Numbered from the stretch's first letter, positions 6,462-13,047 are shown. The stretch is DNA of 13,446 nt from Beijerinckiaceae bacterium (GCA_947456315.1 CANGRU010000012.1:1-13446), one strand, 5' to 3'. Notes: generated by a model from the sequence alone, not told the origin. Made by a program: numbers and translations.

Positions 6462-7712
6462 ATGACACAGATCGCCCGCGCCAGCCTGATCCGGCTCCTC
6501 TCCGAAAGCGGTGCACAAGGGCTTGATCCTACAGCAGTCTCTTTTCTAGGCGCGGACGACCTCTATGCGGGCCCCTTCCAAACGGGCCATGTCACGGGCG
6601 TAGCGCTGGCGGCTGCCGCTCTGGCCCACAGGCCGGATGCCCGCTTCACCCTCGATCTCGACCATGCCGCCCTGATGAGCGAGGGCTATCGGCATGTGTT
6701 GTTGGACGGGCAAAGTGTGGCCGCTCCGCGTGATCCGCTCACCGGCTTTTATGACACAAGTGACGGTCGGCAGATTTTTCTGCATGTGAATTTCCCCCAC
6801 CATCGGCAACGCGCACTGGCGCTTTTGCGCGCCGAGCCAGAACGCCGCTCGCTCGAACAGGCCATCCGCGCTTGGACCATCCCTGTGCTGGATGCAGCTT
6901 TGATGGCGGCTGGTGCTATTTCCGCACCCGTGCTGGCACCAGATGAATGGCGCGATCTGACGCAGAAACTGCCTTTGGTCAGCATCGACAAGATCGGTGA
7001 CAGCCCGCCAATACATATGGAGACGCCACGCGTGATTGATTTCACCCGCGTGCTGGCGGGACCGACCTGCGGGCGTTTGCTCGCAGAACAGGGCGCCGAT
7101 GTGACGCGCATCGACAATCCGCTCTATCCCGATCTCATGTCCTATCGGCTTGATGCCAATCGCAACAAGACAGAGCTGACGCTCGATCTGCGTGCGCCCG
7201 ACCAGCGCGAACAGTTGTTGCATCTCATCCAGAGTGCGGATGTTTTCCTGCACGCCTATCGCCCCGGCGTGGCCGAGCGTGAGGGCCTGTCAGCGCAAGC
7301 GCTCTGTGCCCAGCACCCCGGCCTCATCCACGCGTCACTGTCCGCTTATGATGAAGGCACTGTCTTTGCCGGACGGCGTGGTTTTGACAGCGCGGTGCAG
7401 GCGGCCAGCGGCATGGCTATGGTGCAAGGCGATGGCACGGCCAGTTTGTTGCCGACCTCGCCGCTCGATTATGCAGCGGGGTTTCTGCTGGCCTTCGGCG
7501 TGAACGAGGCGCTGCGCCGCCGCGCGCGCGAGGGGGGCTCCTACCGCGTGCGCACCTCTCTGGCGCGTGTGGCAAGCTGGATCATGGATTTGCGCCGCAC
7601 AACAGCGCTGCCCGAAAACAAAGAGCGTCTCGCGCAAATGATGGCGCACCATGCGCAAGACAGTGTCACGCCCATGGGCGTGATCCGTCACATCGCCTCG
7701 CCCATATTCTAA
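6462..7712 (+). CDS. Class III (CaiB/BaiF-type) CoA-transferase with permuted domain order
   Basis: Predicted family III acyl-CoA transferase, 416 residues, moving CoA between carboxylic acids in the cytoplasm. The halves are in reverse order compared with FRC or CaiB. Residues about 90-180 resemble the usual C-terminal part (DPLTGFYDTSDGR, LHVNFPHHR, GAISAPVLAPDEW). Residues 187 onward carry the usual N-terminal Rossmann part (RVIDFTRVLAGPTCGRLLAE, GADVTRI, NRNKTELTLDLR, ADVFLHAYRPGV), then RRGFDSAVQAASGM and SPLDYAAGFLLAFG. Asp336 in the last motif aligns with catalytic Asp169 of formyl-CoA transferase. This permuted layout matches an existing subfamily. The frame is open far upstream, antisense to the PQQ gene, but family length and the gene boundary place the start at 6462. 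No clear Shine-Dalgarno precedes it. It converges with the LeuD-like gene with 1 bp between stops. Confidence 0.88.
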   Translation: MTQIARASLIRLLSESGAQGLDPTAVSFLGADDLYAGPFQTGHVTGVALAAAALAHRPDARFTLDLDHAALMSEGYRHVLLDGQSVAAPRDPLTGFYDTSDGRQIFLHVNFPHHRQRALALLRAEPERRSLEQAIRAWTIPVLDAALMAAGAISAPVLAPDEWRDLTQKLPLVSIDKIGDSPPIHMETPRVIDFTRVLAGPTCGRLLAEQGADVTRIDNPLYPDLMSYRLDANRNKTELTLDLRAPDQREQLLHLIQSADVFLHAYRPGVAEREGLSAQALCAQHPGLIHASLSAYDEGTVFAGRRGFDSAVQAASGMAMVQGDGTASLLPTSPLDYAAGFLLAFGVNEALRRRAREGGSYRVRTSLARVASWIMDLRRTTALPENKERLAQMMAHHAQDSVTPMGVIRHIASPIF

Positions 7713-7713
7713 A

Positions 7714-8340
7714 TCAGAGACGGCGGTCGCGCGCTTCCTGTGACCAAGGCATGGACGCACGCATCTTCTCCTCAAAGGCGACGATCTCGCTTTCATGCTT
7801 CATGGTCAGGCCGATTTCATCTAGACCTTCCAGAAGTCGCGTCTTGTCCGAAGCCGAAATCTCGAAAGCAAACGTCTCGCCGTTGGGCGCACGCACGCTT
7901 TGGGCTGGCAGATCGATGGTGAAAGGCTGCGCACCGTCAACCTCTGTCACCAAGGCCTGCACGCGATCCATAGCAGCCCCTGAAAGCTCGATCGGCAGCA
8001 AGCCGTTGAGCAGACAATTTTCGCGGAAAATATCGGCGATAGAGCGCGCGATCACGCAACGGATGCCGACACCGGTCAGGCACCAGACCGCGCTTTCACG
8101 TGACGAGCCGCAGCCGAAATTTTCATTCGCCACCAGAATGGCGGGGTTTTTATATTGGGGCTTGTTCAGCACGTGATCATTGTCTGACCCGTCTGCATTC
8201 ATGCGCTGGCGCTTGAACAGCAATGCGCCCCAATCCGGCGTCAGGCCTTTGGAGAGCTGCAAAGGCGCGATCTGATCGGTGTTGATATCATCTTCGATCA
8301 TCGGCATGGCGGGGCCGGAGAGTGTGGTGAAGGGTTGCAT
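7714..8340 (-). CDS. LeuD-like small subunit of an aconitase-family hydro-lyase
   Basis: Small (swivel) subunit of a 3-isopropylmalate dehydratase-type enzyme, 208 residues, matching LeuD length. Family features are INTDQIAP, LVANENFGCGSSRES, CVIARSIADIFRENCLLNGLLPIEL and LLEGLDEIGLT. Relative to E. coli LeuD, the substrate-side GCGSSREHAPWAL reads GCGSSRESAVWCL, and the C-terminal HCMMNGLD-type segment reads TRLLEGLD, so substrate choice may differ. Two starts are possible, ATG 8346 and 8340. AAGGG (8347-8351), embedded at the LeuC-like stop, is 6 nt from 8340 but directly abuts 8346, and the family N-terminus also fits 8340. Gene order lyase, binding protein, LeuC, LeuD and the absence of leuA or leuB argue for a catabolic hydro-lyase rather than leucine synthesis. 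Confidence 0.9.
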   Translation of the reverse strand: MQPFTTLSGPAMPMIEDDINTDQIAPLQLSKGLTPDWGALLFKRQRMNADGSDNDHVLNKPQYKNPAILVANENFGCGSSRESAVWCLTGVGIRCVIARSIADIFRENCLLNGLLPIELSGAAMDRVQALVTEVDGAQPFTIDLPAQSVRAPNGETFAFEISASDKTRLLEGLDEIGLTMKHESEIVAFEEKMRASMPWSQEARDRRL

Positions 8341-8349
8341 GCTCATCCC

Positions 8350-9753
8350 TTAAAGCTTGCGCACGTCGGTGATGCGACCGGTCACAGCAGCAGCGGCTGC
8401 CAGTGCGGGTCCGACAAGATGCGTGCGCACGCCCCTGCCCTGACGGTTTTCGAAATTACGATTGGTGGTGGAGAGCACACGCTCGCCAGCGGCGCCCATG
8501 TCGCCATTGGTGCCCGCGCACATGGAGCAACCGCTTTCGCCCCAGAGGAAACCGGCTTCCTTGAAAATGCGGTCGAGCCCGCGCGCTTCCGCATCGCGTT
8601 TCACTTGGCTCGATCCCGGCACCGCCCAAGCAGTGACGCCGGGCGCAACCTTGCGGCCCTTCACAATGGCGGCGGCGATTTCAAGATCGGGCAGACGCGA
8701 AGTGGTGCAAGAGCCGATGAACACACGCCCCACAGGCAGACCTTCAATCGCCGCACCGGGCTCAAGACCCATGTAAGAGATCGCACGTTCGACCGGTGCG
8801 CGCTTGTCCGCTTCCAGCTTTGACGGGTCGGGCACGCGGCCATCAATGCCGATCACCTGGCTTGGCTCGGTGCCCCATGTGATCTGTGGCGCAAGCCCCG
8901 AGCAATCGACATCGATCTCTTTGTCGAAGACCGCATCGGCATCGGTGAACATTGTCCGCCAATAGCCAAGCGCCTGATCCCATTGCGCGCCATCGGGTGC
9001 GAAGGGGCGGCCTTTGATCCAGTTGAAGGTCGCATCATCGGGTGCGACAAAGCCCGAGCGCGAACCCATTTCAATGGTGAGATTGCAGAGCGTGAGACGC
9101 CCTTCAATCGGCAATGCCCGCGCCACGGGTCCGGCAAATTCAATGGCAAAACCGCGACCACCAGCGACACCCAGTTTGGCGATCACAGCCAGCGCCACAT
9201 CCTTGCCAGCGACATCAGCCCCGAGCGAACCCAACAAATTGACGCGCAAACGCTTGGGCCGGAACAGCGTGATCACTTGCGTCGCCAGAATATGTTCCAG
9301 CTCTGTTGTGCCGGAACCAAAAGCCAGCGCGCCCAAACCACCCACGGTGCAGGCATGCGAGTCTGGCACGGCATGTGTTGCGCCCGGCAGCACAAGGCCG
9401 AGCTCGGGTGCCACCACATGGCTGATGCCCTGATCGGGGTCACCCAGATCGAAAACACGCACGCCCATTTTACGCGAGCCTTCGCGCATGGCGCGCACAA
9501 AGGCTGTACCCTCTGCATAAGTCTCTTCGGTGCGGCCGGGCTGCACCGAGACGGAATGATCCTGCATCGAAAAGGTCAGATCGGGACGGCGCACTTTGCG
9601 ACCCGCTTGCGCGAGTTTGCCGAAAGCATGGGGCGCATGAAGATCATGCAGCACATGACGGTCGATATAGATGAGCTCGCGCCCATCGGTACGTCGACCG
9701 ACAAGATGCTGTTCCCAGATTTTGTCGAAAAGCGTGCGGCCCCGATCCGTCAT
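8350..9753 (-). CDS. LeuC-like large [4Fe-4S] subunit of an aconitase-family hydro-lyase
   Basis: Large subunit of a 3-isopropylmalate dehydratase-type enzyme, 467 residues, standard LeuC size. It should use a [4Fe-4S] cluster to dehydrate and rehydrate a malate-type acid. Cluster cysteines are Cys349 (GSCTTS), Cys409 and Cys412 (GCSMC). The DSH pair is kept at 131-133, and NRNFENRQGRG at 431-441 is the substrate-carboxylate region. Two near-invariant LeuC stretches differ: DSHTxTHGAFG reads DSHACTVGGLG, and SCTNSR reads SCTTSR, so Asn is Thr at 351. These suggest a paralogue with a different substrate, such as a methyl- or dimethylmalate. Its ATG follows the binding-protein TAA with no gap and has no clear ribosome site, implying coupled translation. 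The LeuD-like gene follows after a few bases. Confidence 0.92.
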   Translation of the reverse strand: MTDRGRTLFDKIWEQHLVGRRTDGRELIYIDRHVLHDLHAPHAFGKLAQAGRKVRRPDLTFSMQDHSVSVQPGRTEETYAEGTAFVRAMREGSRKMGVRVFDLGDPDQGISHVVAPELGLVLPGATHAVPDSHACTVGGLGALAFGSGTTELEHILATQVITLFRPKRLRVNLLGSLGADVAGKDVALAVIAKLGVAGGRGFAIEFAGPVARALPIEGRLTLCNLTIEMGSRSGFVAPDDATFNWIKGRPFAPDGAQWDQALGYWRTMFTDADAVFDKEIDVDCSGLAPQITWGTEPSQVIGIDGRVPDPSKLEADKRAPVERAISYMGLEPGAAIEGLPVGRVFIGSCTTSRLPDLEIAAAIVKGRKVAPGVTAWAVPGSSQVKRDAEARGLDRIFKEAGFLWGESGCSMCAGTNGDMGAAGERVLSTTNRNFENRQGRGVRTHLVGPALAAAAAVTGRITDVRKL

Positions 9754-10833
9754 TTACTTGGCACCCATCGCGTCCATGCTTTCCTTCAGCGCGGTAATGA
9801 TTTCGGGTGAAGCACCCGACAGCGCCTTGAACACTTTGGTGGCTTCGGCATCGCTCACATATTCGAACGGCAAGCCATTGCGCTGTGTCGATTCCGCGAT
9901 GAACTCCTTGTCGTTCATCGTGTCTTCGATGGCCTTGCGCAGAACTTTTAGATTGGCCTCCGGCGTGCCGGGAGGGGCGAGACCGACATAGGCCAGATCA
10001 CCGAACTGCTGGACCGTCCAGTTGAAGGCATTCCACAAGGGGCCTTCCGGCAGCTTGCCGTGAATCTCCTTGTAGAGATCCTGGAAGGCCGGCATGTCGG
10101 TCACATCCGTGCGGCGCACATAACTGCCCTTCTCGTCGGAAGCGACGAGATAGGAGAAGCCCATGCCTTCACCCGACTGGATGAAACCCTTCGAGCGCGT
10201 GCGGAATGTAGCCAGGCTGGTGTTATGGAAATTCACTTCGCCACGCTGCAAGGCCAAGAACACATCTGCACCGCCGCGATAACCCGTGACCACCTTATGC
10301 GGCACGCCCAGCGCCTTCAGCGACAGATGGGCCAGAATGCCCGACAGATCGGTGGTGCCATAAGCACCGACAATGATGTTTTTCGCCTTCATGATGTCGG
10401 CGGGCTTTTTCGAGCCTTCCAGCGCATCCACGCGCATATAGTTCACGCGTACATCCGAAATGCCGCCGAGATAGGGGAACTGGTCATAACGCGCGCGCAA
10501 TCCCTGATTGCCAAGCGCTTGCGCCAGCGGATCCCACAGCGAGAAGATGATCTGCGAACCATCCTTCGGGGCTTTTTCGTAAATATAATTGAAGGCCAGC
10601 ACGCCACCCGCGCCCGGCATGTTCTGGACCACAATCGCCGGATCACCGGGAATGTGCTTTTTCAGATGCGGCACGAACAAACGCACCAGCGTATCAGCCG
10701 AGCCACCTGCCGCCAGACCCACCATGACGGTGAGCGTCTTGCCGGCATAAACATCCTGCGCCTGCGCGGGACGGATTGTTAAAGCGGAGAGTGCCGTGGC
10801 GGCCAGCGCCAGCCCTTTCATCCAGTTTTTCAT
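9754..10833 (-). CDS. TTT-family (Bug/TctC-like) periplasmic substrate-binding protein 3
   Basis: Third Bug/TctC-type binding protein, 359 residues from the chosen start. The Sec signal is MKNWMKGLALAATALSALTI followed by RPAQA, cleaved near residue 25. The signatures are VGLAAGGSADTLVRLFVPHL, IPGDPAIVVQNMPGAGG and KAPKDGS. AGGAGG (10839-10844) lies 5 nt before ATG 10833 but only 2 nt before the adjacent ATG 10836, so 10833 is preferred. It sits between the lyase gene (54-bp gap) and the LeuC-like gene (0-bp gap), so it is almost surely expressed with them and probably imports their substrate or a precursor. It is clearly diverged from the other two binding proteins in the window, so this is not a recent tandem duplication. 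Confidence 0.93.
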   Translation of the reverse strand: MKNWMKGLALAATALSALTIRPAQAQDVYAGKTLTVMVGLAAGGSADTLVRLFVPHLKKHIPGDPAIVVQNMPGAGGVLAFNYIYEKAPKDGSQIIFSLWDPLAQALGNQGLRARYDQFPYLGGISDVRVNYMRVDALEGSKKPADIMKAKNIIVGAYGTTDLSGILAHLSLKALGVPHKVVTGYRGGADVFLALQRGEVNFHNTSLATFRTRSKGFIQSGEGMGFSYLVASDEKGSYVRRTDVTDMPAFQDLYKEIHGKLPEGPLWNAFNWTVQQFGDLAYVGLAPPGTPEANLKVLRKAIEDTMNDKEFIAESTQRNGLPFEYVSDAEATKVFKALSGASPEIITALKESMDAMGAK

Positions 10834-10838
10834 CATAT

Positions 10839-10844
10839 CCTCCT
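10839..10844 (-). promoter_or_regulatory. Shine-Dalgarno site of binding protein 3
   Basis: On the minus strand this reads AGGAGG. It is followed by AT and two consecutive ATG codons (10836, 10833). Spacing of 5 nt favours the second ATG. Confidence 0.6.
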
Positions 10845-10887
10845 GTGGCCGCAAGTGTCGGCGCGACCTTGTTGAGATTTACGCAGA

Positions 10888-11778
10888 TTATTCGGCGCCG
10901 GATGTCGGCGGGGTGAATTTGGCTTCGCGCTCCTGCCAATCGGCGAGGCGCAGAATATCGAGATAATCGCTCATCGGGGCAGCGCCCACGCTGGCTTTGG
11001 CAACATCGCCTGTGTTCTTCAGAACACGCAGAAAATTCTGCATGGCAGGCAGAGCAGCCAGCAACATGCAGACCGAACAGGACAAGAGACGGAAACCGAT
11101 CTCTTCCAGCGTCTTCACATCCAGCGGCGGCACGCTGCCTGTGGGTGTGACATTGTAGAGGAGCGGAATGTCGATGGCGCGGGCAATCTCGCGCGCCTCT
11201 TCAATCGTCTTTGGCCCTTCGATGAAAATCACATCGGCGCCAGCCTTCTGATAAAGCTCGGCGCGTTTGATGGCAGACGCCAAGCCTTCGACCGCGCGCG
11301 CATCGGTGCGGGCGCAAATGACGAAATCATCATCAAGGCGCGCATCGACAGCGGCCTTCACCTTGCCGGCCATTTCGTCCGGACTGATGACACGCTTTCC
11401 TGCGAGCATGCCGCAGCGCTTGGGGCTGACCTGATCTTCGATCATGATGGCAGCAACACCGGCGCGCTCGAACTCCATCACGGTGCGGCGCACATTGAGC
11501 GCATTGCCATAGCCTGTGTCGGCATCGGCAAAAACGGGAAGACCACTGGCTTGTGCCATCGCACCAGCATTGGCGGCGTTTTCGGCCAAGGTCATAATGC
11601 CGACATCAGGCATGCCGAGCTTCATGGCAGAGGAAGCATTGCCCGAGCTCATCAAGGCTTCATAGCCTTCATGTGCAATGAGGCGCGCGGAAAAGGCATC
11701 GCCCACGGACGGGATCATGGTGATCTGCTTGCGCGCGATCAATTGGCGAAAGCGCGTCGTCGGCCGTATCAAAGCCAT
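10888..11778 (-). CDS. Isocitrate lyase/PEP mutase-family C-C lyase (alkylmalate lyase-like)
   Basis: TIM-barrel enzyme of the isocitrate lyase/PEP mutase superfamily, 296 residues, the size of PrpB, 2,3-dimethylmalate lyase, petal death protein and oxaloacetate hydrolase. Motifs are SVGDAFSARL, the metal site DADTGYGN at 85-92, IEDQVSPKRCG at 113-123, ARTDAR at 156-161 and IFIEGPK near 184-190. Cys122 of the KRCG loop, the catalytic base of C-C lyases, is present, which argues against a phosphonate mutase. The usual CGH is CGM here, with Met124. Such enzymes cleave 2-hydroxy acids bearing a beta-carboxyl group into an acid plus a 2-oxo acid or glyoxylate. The start at 11778 has GAGGAA (11785-11790) 6 nt upstream; the frame is open to 11847 but only this ATG fits the family. 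It leads the operon containing binding protein 3 and the LeuCD-like pair. The exact substrate is unknown. Confidence 0.9.
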   Translation of the reverse strand: MALIRPTTRFRQLIARKQITMIPSVGDAFSARLIAHEGYEALMSSGNASSAMKLGMPDVGIMTLAENAANAGAMAQASGLPVFADADTGYGNALNVRRTVMEFERAGVAAIMIEDQVSPKRCGMLAGKRVISPDEMAGKVKAAVDARLDDDFVICARTDARAVEGLASAIKRAELYQKAGADVIFIEGPKTIEEAREIARAIDIPLLYNVTPTGSVPPLDVKTLEEIGFRLLSCSVCMLLAALPAMQNFLRVLKNTGDVAKASVGAAPMSDYLDILRLADWQEREAKFTPPTSGAE

Positions 11779-11908
11779 AGCCAGTTCCTCAAAGCGTTTC
11801 CTGAATCGCCCCCATGTCCCGGGAGCTTTCCTCCTTTTTATGGGCATGGGGCGCTGAATGCAAAAGGTCTGCCTTGCTGGGGGCCGATCACCCCCCTAAA
11901 ACTTTGCC
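11779..11908. promoter_or_regulatory. Divergent control region between the lyase operon and the SBF-like transporter
   Basis: This 130-bp gap separates two divergent transcription units. On the plus strand TTGCTG (11874-11879), a 17-nt spacer and TAAAAC (11897-11902) form a plausible sigma-70 promoter ending 6 nt before ATG 11909. The spacer holds the G5/C5 inverted repeat GGGGGCCGATCACCCCC (11879-11895). Farther left, CCCCATG (11810-11816) and CATGGGG (11845-11851) form a second, 7-bp inverted repeat with 28 nt between arms. On the minus strand AGGAGG (11830-11835) precedes an 8-codon frame (11815-11789) whose stop touches the lyase ribosome site. Regulator identity cannot be inferred. Confidence 0.45.
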
Positions 11909-12895
11909 ATGTTGAATCGCCTCATCCCCGACCCGTTCCTTGCCGCCCTCGTGGCCGTGGTCACTTTGGCCGCCCTCCTGCCTGCCTCCGGACAGGCGGC
12001 CGGGATCGTCGATCTCGTCGCCAATTTTGCCATCGGCCTTTTGTTCTTCCTGCAAGGCGCGCGTCTGGCGCGTGAGACCGTCATCGGCGGCATCACGCAT
12101 TGGCGATTGCATGTGCTGGTACTGGCTTGCACCTTCGTGCTGTTCCCGCTGCTCGGCCTCGCCTTGCACGCAGCAGCTCCGACACTGCTGTCCGAGAATT
12201 TGTGGATGGGCATGCTCTTCCTCTGCGCCCTGCCCTCGACGGTGCAATCCTCGATTGCCTTCACCTCGATCGGCAAAGGCAATGTGCCTGCCGCCATTTG
12301 CTCGGCGACGGCCTCCAATCTGCTCGGCATTTTTCTCACCCCCGTACTGGTGGGCCTCTTGCTCTCGGCCAAGGGCGATGCGGGCGTTGATCTGTCAGCG
12401 GTGGGCAAGATCGTCCTGCAATTGCTGGTGCCTTTTATCGCAGGACAAATCTTGCGTCCGAAAATCGGCGCCTTTGTGCTGAAGCACAAAAAGATCCTGT
12501 CGATGACAGATCGCAGCTCTATTCTGCTGGTGGTCTATTCCGCGTTCAGCGCCGCGGTGGTCAATGGCATCTGGCAGCGTGTGGCCCTGAGCGATCTGGT
12601 GACATTGCTGGTGCTCGATTGTCTGCTGCTCGCCATCGTGCTGCTGGTCACCACATGGGCCGCCCGCACATTGGGGTTCGACAAGCCGGATGAAGTCACC
12701 ATTGTTTTCTGTGGCTCGAAAAAGACGCTGGCCAGCGGCGTGCCCATGGCCAATGTGCTGTTTCCCGGTGCGGCGGCGGGCATTGTCATTCTGCCATTGA
12801 TGATCTTCCACCAGATCCAGCTCATGGTCTGCGCCTGGCTTGCCCAGCGCTATGGCAAAATCATCGAGGAGAAAGAGCCGTTCACGGCTCCGTGA
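11909..12895 (+). CDS. SBF-like (bile acid:sodium symporter family) membrane transporter
   Basis: Inner-membrane protein of 328 residues, nearly all hydrophobic, with about ten predicted membrane segments, typical of the YfeH-like branch of the bile acid:sodium symporter superfamily. Supporting motifs are LPDxF-type residues at the N-terminus (LIPDPFLAAL), the FLQGARLARE loop, CALPSTVQSSIAFTSIGKGN, the crossover-helix segment ATASNLLGIFLTPVLVGLL and FCGSKKTLASGVPMANVLFP. The family moves organic anions, often with sodium; this protein's cargo is unknown. It diverges from the lyase operon and could import or export an acid linked to that pathway, but it may equally be unrelated. The N-terminus fits the family, yet no Shine-Dalgarno is visible and a promoter-like pair ends 6 nt before the ATG, suggesting a leaderless message. 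A GAGCCG-TTCA-CGGCTC hairpin (12875-12890) lies at the 3' end of the gene. Confidence 0.9.
   Translation: MLNRLIPDPFLAALVAVVTLAALLPASGQAAGIVDLVANFAIGLLFFLQGARLARETVIGGITHWRLHVLVLACTFVLFPLLGLALHAAAPTLLSENLWMGMLFLCALPSTVQSSIAFTSIGKGNVPAAICSATASNLLGIFLTPVLVGLLLSAKGDAGVDLSAVGKIVLQLLVPFIAGQILRPKIGAFVLKHKKILSMTDRSSILLVVYSAFSAAVVNGIWQRVALSDLVTLLVLDCLLLAIVLLVTTWAARTLGFDKPDEVTIVFCGSKKTLASGVPMANVLFPGAAAGIVILPLMIFHQIQLMVCAWLAQRYGKIIEEKEPFTAP
12875..12890. repeat. Short hairpin at the 3' end of the transporter gene
   Basis: Perfect 6-bp arms GAGCCG and CGGCTC enclose TTCA just before the stop codon. There is no T-tract after it, so it is a weak terminator candidate at best. Confidence 0.35.
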
Positions 12896-13047
12896 GTGCT
12901 TAAATCCTGCTGATGCTGGACTTGGGCTCCGCTTTCTGGCATCGGGGCCTGTATCAAAATCACAGTCTTCGGGTGGACATCCCGGCATTTCGTTTTTGTG
13001 TGCGGCGGCCTTAGTCTGCCTGCAAAGCCCCAACAGGAAGAAACAAG
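12896..13047. other. Intergenic region before the TerC-family gene
   Basis: These 152 bp hold no gene. A CGGG/CCCG stem around 12970-12984 followed by a short T5 run (CGTTTTTG) could be a weak terminator of the transporter gene. AGGAAG (13035-13040), 7 nt before ATG 13048, is the ribosome site of the next gene. No convincing yybP-ykoY manganese riboswitch was recognised by eye, although some TerC-type genes carry one. Confidence 0.4.

Noticed and set aside
7714..9753. Leucine biosynthesis leuCD
   Set aside because: No leuA, leuB or leucine leader is nearby. The pair lies in an operon with a TTT binding protein and a C-C lyase, and key motifs deviate from leucine-pathway LeuC and LeuD.
8983..9810. 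275-residue plus-strand frame opposite the LeuC-like gene
   Set aside because: It is fully antisense to a clear gene, and has irregular composition, no motifs and no ribosome site.
10060..10782. 240-residue plus-strand frame opposite binding protein 3
   Set aside because: It is a shadow of the real gene, rich in His, Arg and Ile without any recognisable domain.
10888..11778. Methylisocitrate lyase (PrpB) of the methylcitrate cycle, or PEP mutase
   Set aside because: No prpC, prpD or phosphonate genes are present. The KRCG Cys rules against a mutase, and the CGM loop differs from PrpB CGH. An alkylmalate-type lyase is kept as a broader call.
12896..13047. yybP-ykoY manganese riboswitch ahead of the TerC-family gene
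   Set aside because: The conserved core boxes were not recognised by eye. A covariance-model scan with the Rfam yybP-ykoY model would decide it.
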